Source: Rutidosis leptorrhynchoides
Taxonomy: Eukaryota; Streptophyta; Magnoliopsida; Asterales; Asteraceae
Direction of reading: 5' to 3'
Length of the DNA: 64,000 nucleotides
NCBI RefSeq assembly: GCF_046630445.1
Contig: NC_092334.1
Coordinates: forward strand, 104,541,501-104,605,500
In this document: piece after piece, positions 62,134 to 64,000 of the stretch
Layout: the number at the start of each line of letters is the position of its first letter
Position numbering within the stretch: position 1 is the stretch's first letter
Program-made: the position numbers and the translations under genes
The notes under the pieces: model-generated
What the model saw: only the letters and a program-made list of their open reading frames with translations
What the model was told of the DNA's origin: nothing
Databases searched by the model: none

Positions 62134-64000
62134 TTAAGCTGTTGAAGGTGTTGATGAATCTTCTGGAAATAGATGTGGGTATTTCTTCTTCATCTCATCT
62201 TCACGCTCCCAGATGAACTCGGGTCCTCTGCGAGTATTCCATCGAACCTTAACAATCGGTATCTTGTTTTTGCTTAAGTCTCTTAGCCTCACGATCCATT
62301 ATTTCGACGGGTTCTTCAATGAATTGAAGTTTTTCATTGATTTGGATTTCGTCCAACGGAATAGTGACATCTTCTTTAGCAAAACATTTCTTCAAATTCG
62401 AGAAGTGGAAAGTGTTATGTACAGCCGCGAGTTGTTGAGGTAGCTCCAGTTGGTAAGCTACTGGTCCGACACGATCTATAATCTTGAATGGTCCAATGTA
62501 CCTTGGATTTAGTTTCCCCCGTTTAACAAATCGAACAACGCCTTTCCAAGGTGAAATCTTAAGCATGACCATTTCTCCAATTTCAAACTCTATATCATTT
62601 CTTTTACTGTCCGCGTAGCTCTTTTGTCGACTCTGGGCGGTTTTCAATCGTTGTTGAATTTGGATGATTTTCTCGGTAGTTTCTTGTATTATCTCCGGAC
62701 CCGTAATCTGTCTATCCCCCACTTCATTCCAACAAATAGGAGACCTGCACTTTCTACCATAAAGTGCCTCAAACGGCGCCATCTCAATACTAGAATGATA
62801 ACTGTTGTTGTAGGGAAATTCTGCTAACGGTAGGTGTCGATCCCAACTGTTTCCGAAATCAATAACACATGCTCATAGTATGTCTTCAAGCGTTTGTATC
62901 GTCATTTCGCTCTGTCCATTAGTTTATGGATGATAGGTAGTACACATGTCTAGACGAGTCCCCAATGCTTGTTGCAACATCTGCCAGAACCTTGAAACAA
63001 ATCTACCATCCCTATCAGAGATAATAGAGACGGGTATTCCATGTCTGGAGACAACCTCCTTCAAATACAACCACGCCAACTTCTCCATTTTGTCATCTTC
63101 TCTCATTGGCAGGAAGTGTGCTGACTTGGTGAGACGATCAACTATTACCCAAATAGTATCATAACCACTTGCAGTCCTTGGCAATTTAGTAATGAAATCC
63201 ATGGTAATGTTTTCCCATTTCCATTTCGGGATTTCAGGTTGTTGTAGTAGACCTGATGGTTTTTGATGTTTAGCTTTGACCTTAGAACACGTCAAACATT
63301 CTCCTACATATTTAGCAATATCGGCTTTCATACCAGGCCACCAAAAGTATTTCTTGAGATCTTTATACATCTTCCCCGCTCCGGGATGTATTGAATATCT
63401 GGTTTTATGTGCTTCCTTAAGTGCCATTTCTCTCACATCTCCAAACCTTGGTATCCAAATTCTATCAGCCCTATATCGGGTTCCGTCTTCCCGAATATTA
63501 AGATGTTTCTCTGATCTTTTGGGTATCTCATTCTTCAACTTTCCTTCTTTTACAACCCCCTGTTGCGCCTCCTTTATTTGAGTAGTAAGGTTAGTACGAA
63601 TAATTATATTCATAGCTTTTACCCGTATAGGTTCTCTGTCCTTTCTACTCAAAGCGTCAGGTACCACATTCGCCTTCCCCGGGTGGTATCGAATCTCAAA
63701 ATCATAATCATTCAACAGTTCAATCCACCTGCGTTGTCTCATATTCAGTTGCTTCTGATTAAATATATGTTGGAGACTTTTGTGGTCGGTATATATAATA
63801 CTTTTGACTCCATATAAATAATGCCTCCAAGTCTTTAATGCAAAAACAACAGCACCTAATTCCAAATCGTGAGTTGTATAATTTTGCTCGTGAATCTTCA
63901 ATTGTCTAGACGCATAAGCAATCACCTTCATTCGTTGCATTAATACACAACCGAGACCTTGCTTTGATGCGTCACAATAAATTACAAAATCATCATTCCC
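62134..64000 (-). pseudogene. Element 4 pol: RNase H, integrase, chromodomain-like tail
   Basis: The minus-strand frame is open at the window edge, so its start is outside. In order: RNase H ([33 protein letters not shown]), the integrase zinc region (CLTC) and catalytic core ([22 protein letters not shown]), then the C-terminal domain ([24 protein letters not shown]). A chromodomain-like end follows (VRWNTRRGPEFIWEREDEMKKKYPHLF) before TAA at 62136-62134. In-frame TAA at 62926-62924 and TGA at 62875-62873, and a one-base insertion near 62265, break it. The motifs place it in the Tekay group of chromoviruses. Confidence 0.9.

Larger units (their letters stand above)
58668..64000 (-). mobile_element. 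Element 4: Tekay-like chromovirus, 3' part
   Basis: The 3' LTR and 3' half of pol of an autonomous Ty3/gypsy element, minus orientation, inserted in Athila B and running off the window. The 5' LTR and target duplication are outside (CATAT at 58663-58667 would be the left copy). Pol carries two stops and one frameshift in the visible part. Confidence 0.85.

Overview
This window is plant nuclear DNA made entirely of nested transposable elements. I found no host gene, tRNA gene, rRNA or CRISPR array. The element types point to a eudicot: Athila-type Ty3/gypsy elements primed by tRNA-Asp, a Tekay-like chromovirus, non-autonomous LTR elements and a LINE whose first ORF carries an RRM. General sequence resemblance suggests Asteraceae, but that is inference. 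Boundaries below come from TG...CA ends, target-site duplications (TSDs), primer-binding sites (PBS) and comparison of repeat copies by eye.

Layout. The oldest layer is a broken LINE on the + strand: ORF1 at 1250-3646, endonuclease and the start of the reverse transcriptase (RT) at 3682-5102, and more RT at 31355-31822. Two insertions split it. (1) Element 1 (5103-31354, TSD AAGAC, minus orientation) is a non-autonomous LTR element with ~2.9 kb LTRs and one small ORF. Its right LTR holds Athila A (13692-30486, TSD ATAAT, plus orientation), which has gag-protease-RT-RNase H-integrase, a small Cys/His ORF and a third ORF that appears to be spliced. (2) Athila B (from 31823, minus orientation, running past the window) lacks RT/integrase and ORF3. 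It holds Element 2 (37678 to ~57570, plus), which holds Element 3 (44451-52834, TSD TGCAT, minus). Athila B is also cut at 58668 by Element 4, an autonomous Tekay-like element whose 3' LTR (58668-62098) and degraded pol (62134-64000) reach the window edge. The deepest stack is four levels: LINE > Athila B > Element 2 > Element 3.

How the parts relate. Elements 1 and 2 encode the same otherwise unrecognised small protein. They share polypurine tracts and an LTR block with the Tekay-like Element 4, so such an element may mobilise them. LTR-LTR divergence counted by eye fits the nesting order: Athila A ~0.6% inside Element 1 ~1.3%, and Element 3 ~1.3% inside the visibly more diverged Element 2.

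The most notable signal is a paired-palindrome module. Two GC-rich palindromes sit 32 bp apart centre to centre, and in LTRs about 30 bp upstream of a TATA box. The layout is the same in the LTRs of Element 1, Athila A and Athila B. The module recurs inside both Athila elements about 163 nt before the ORF3 start codon. Palindrome sequences differ between elements, but the arms stay self-complementary.
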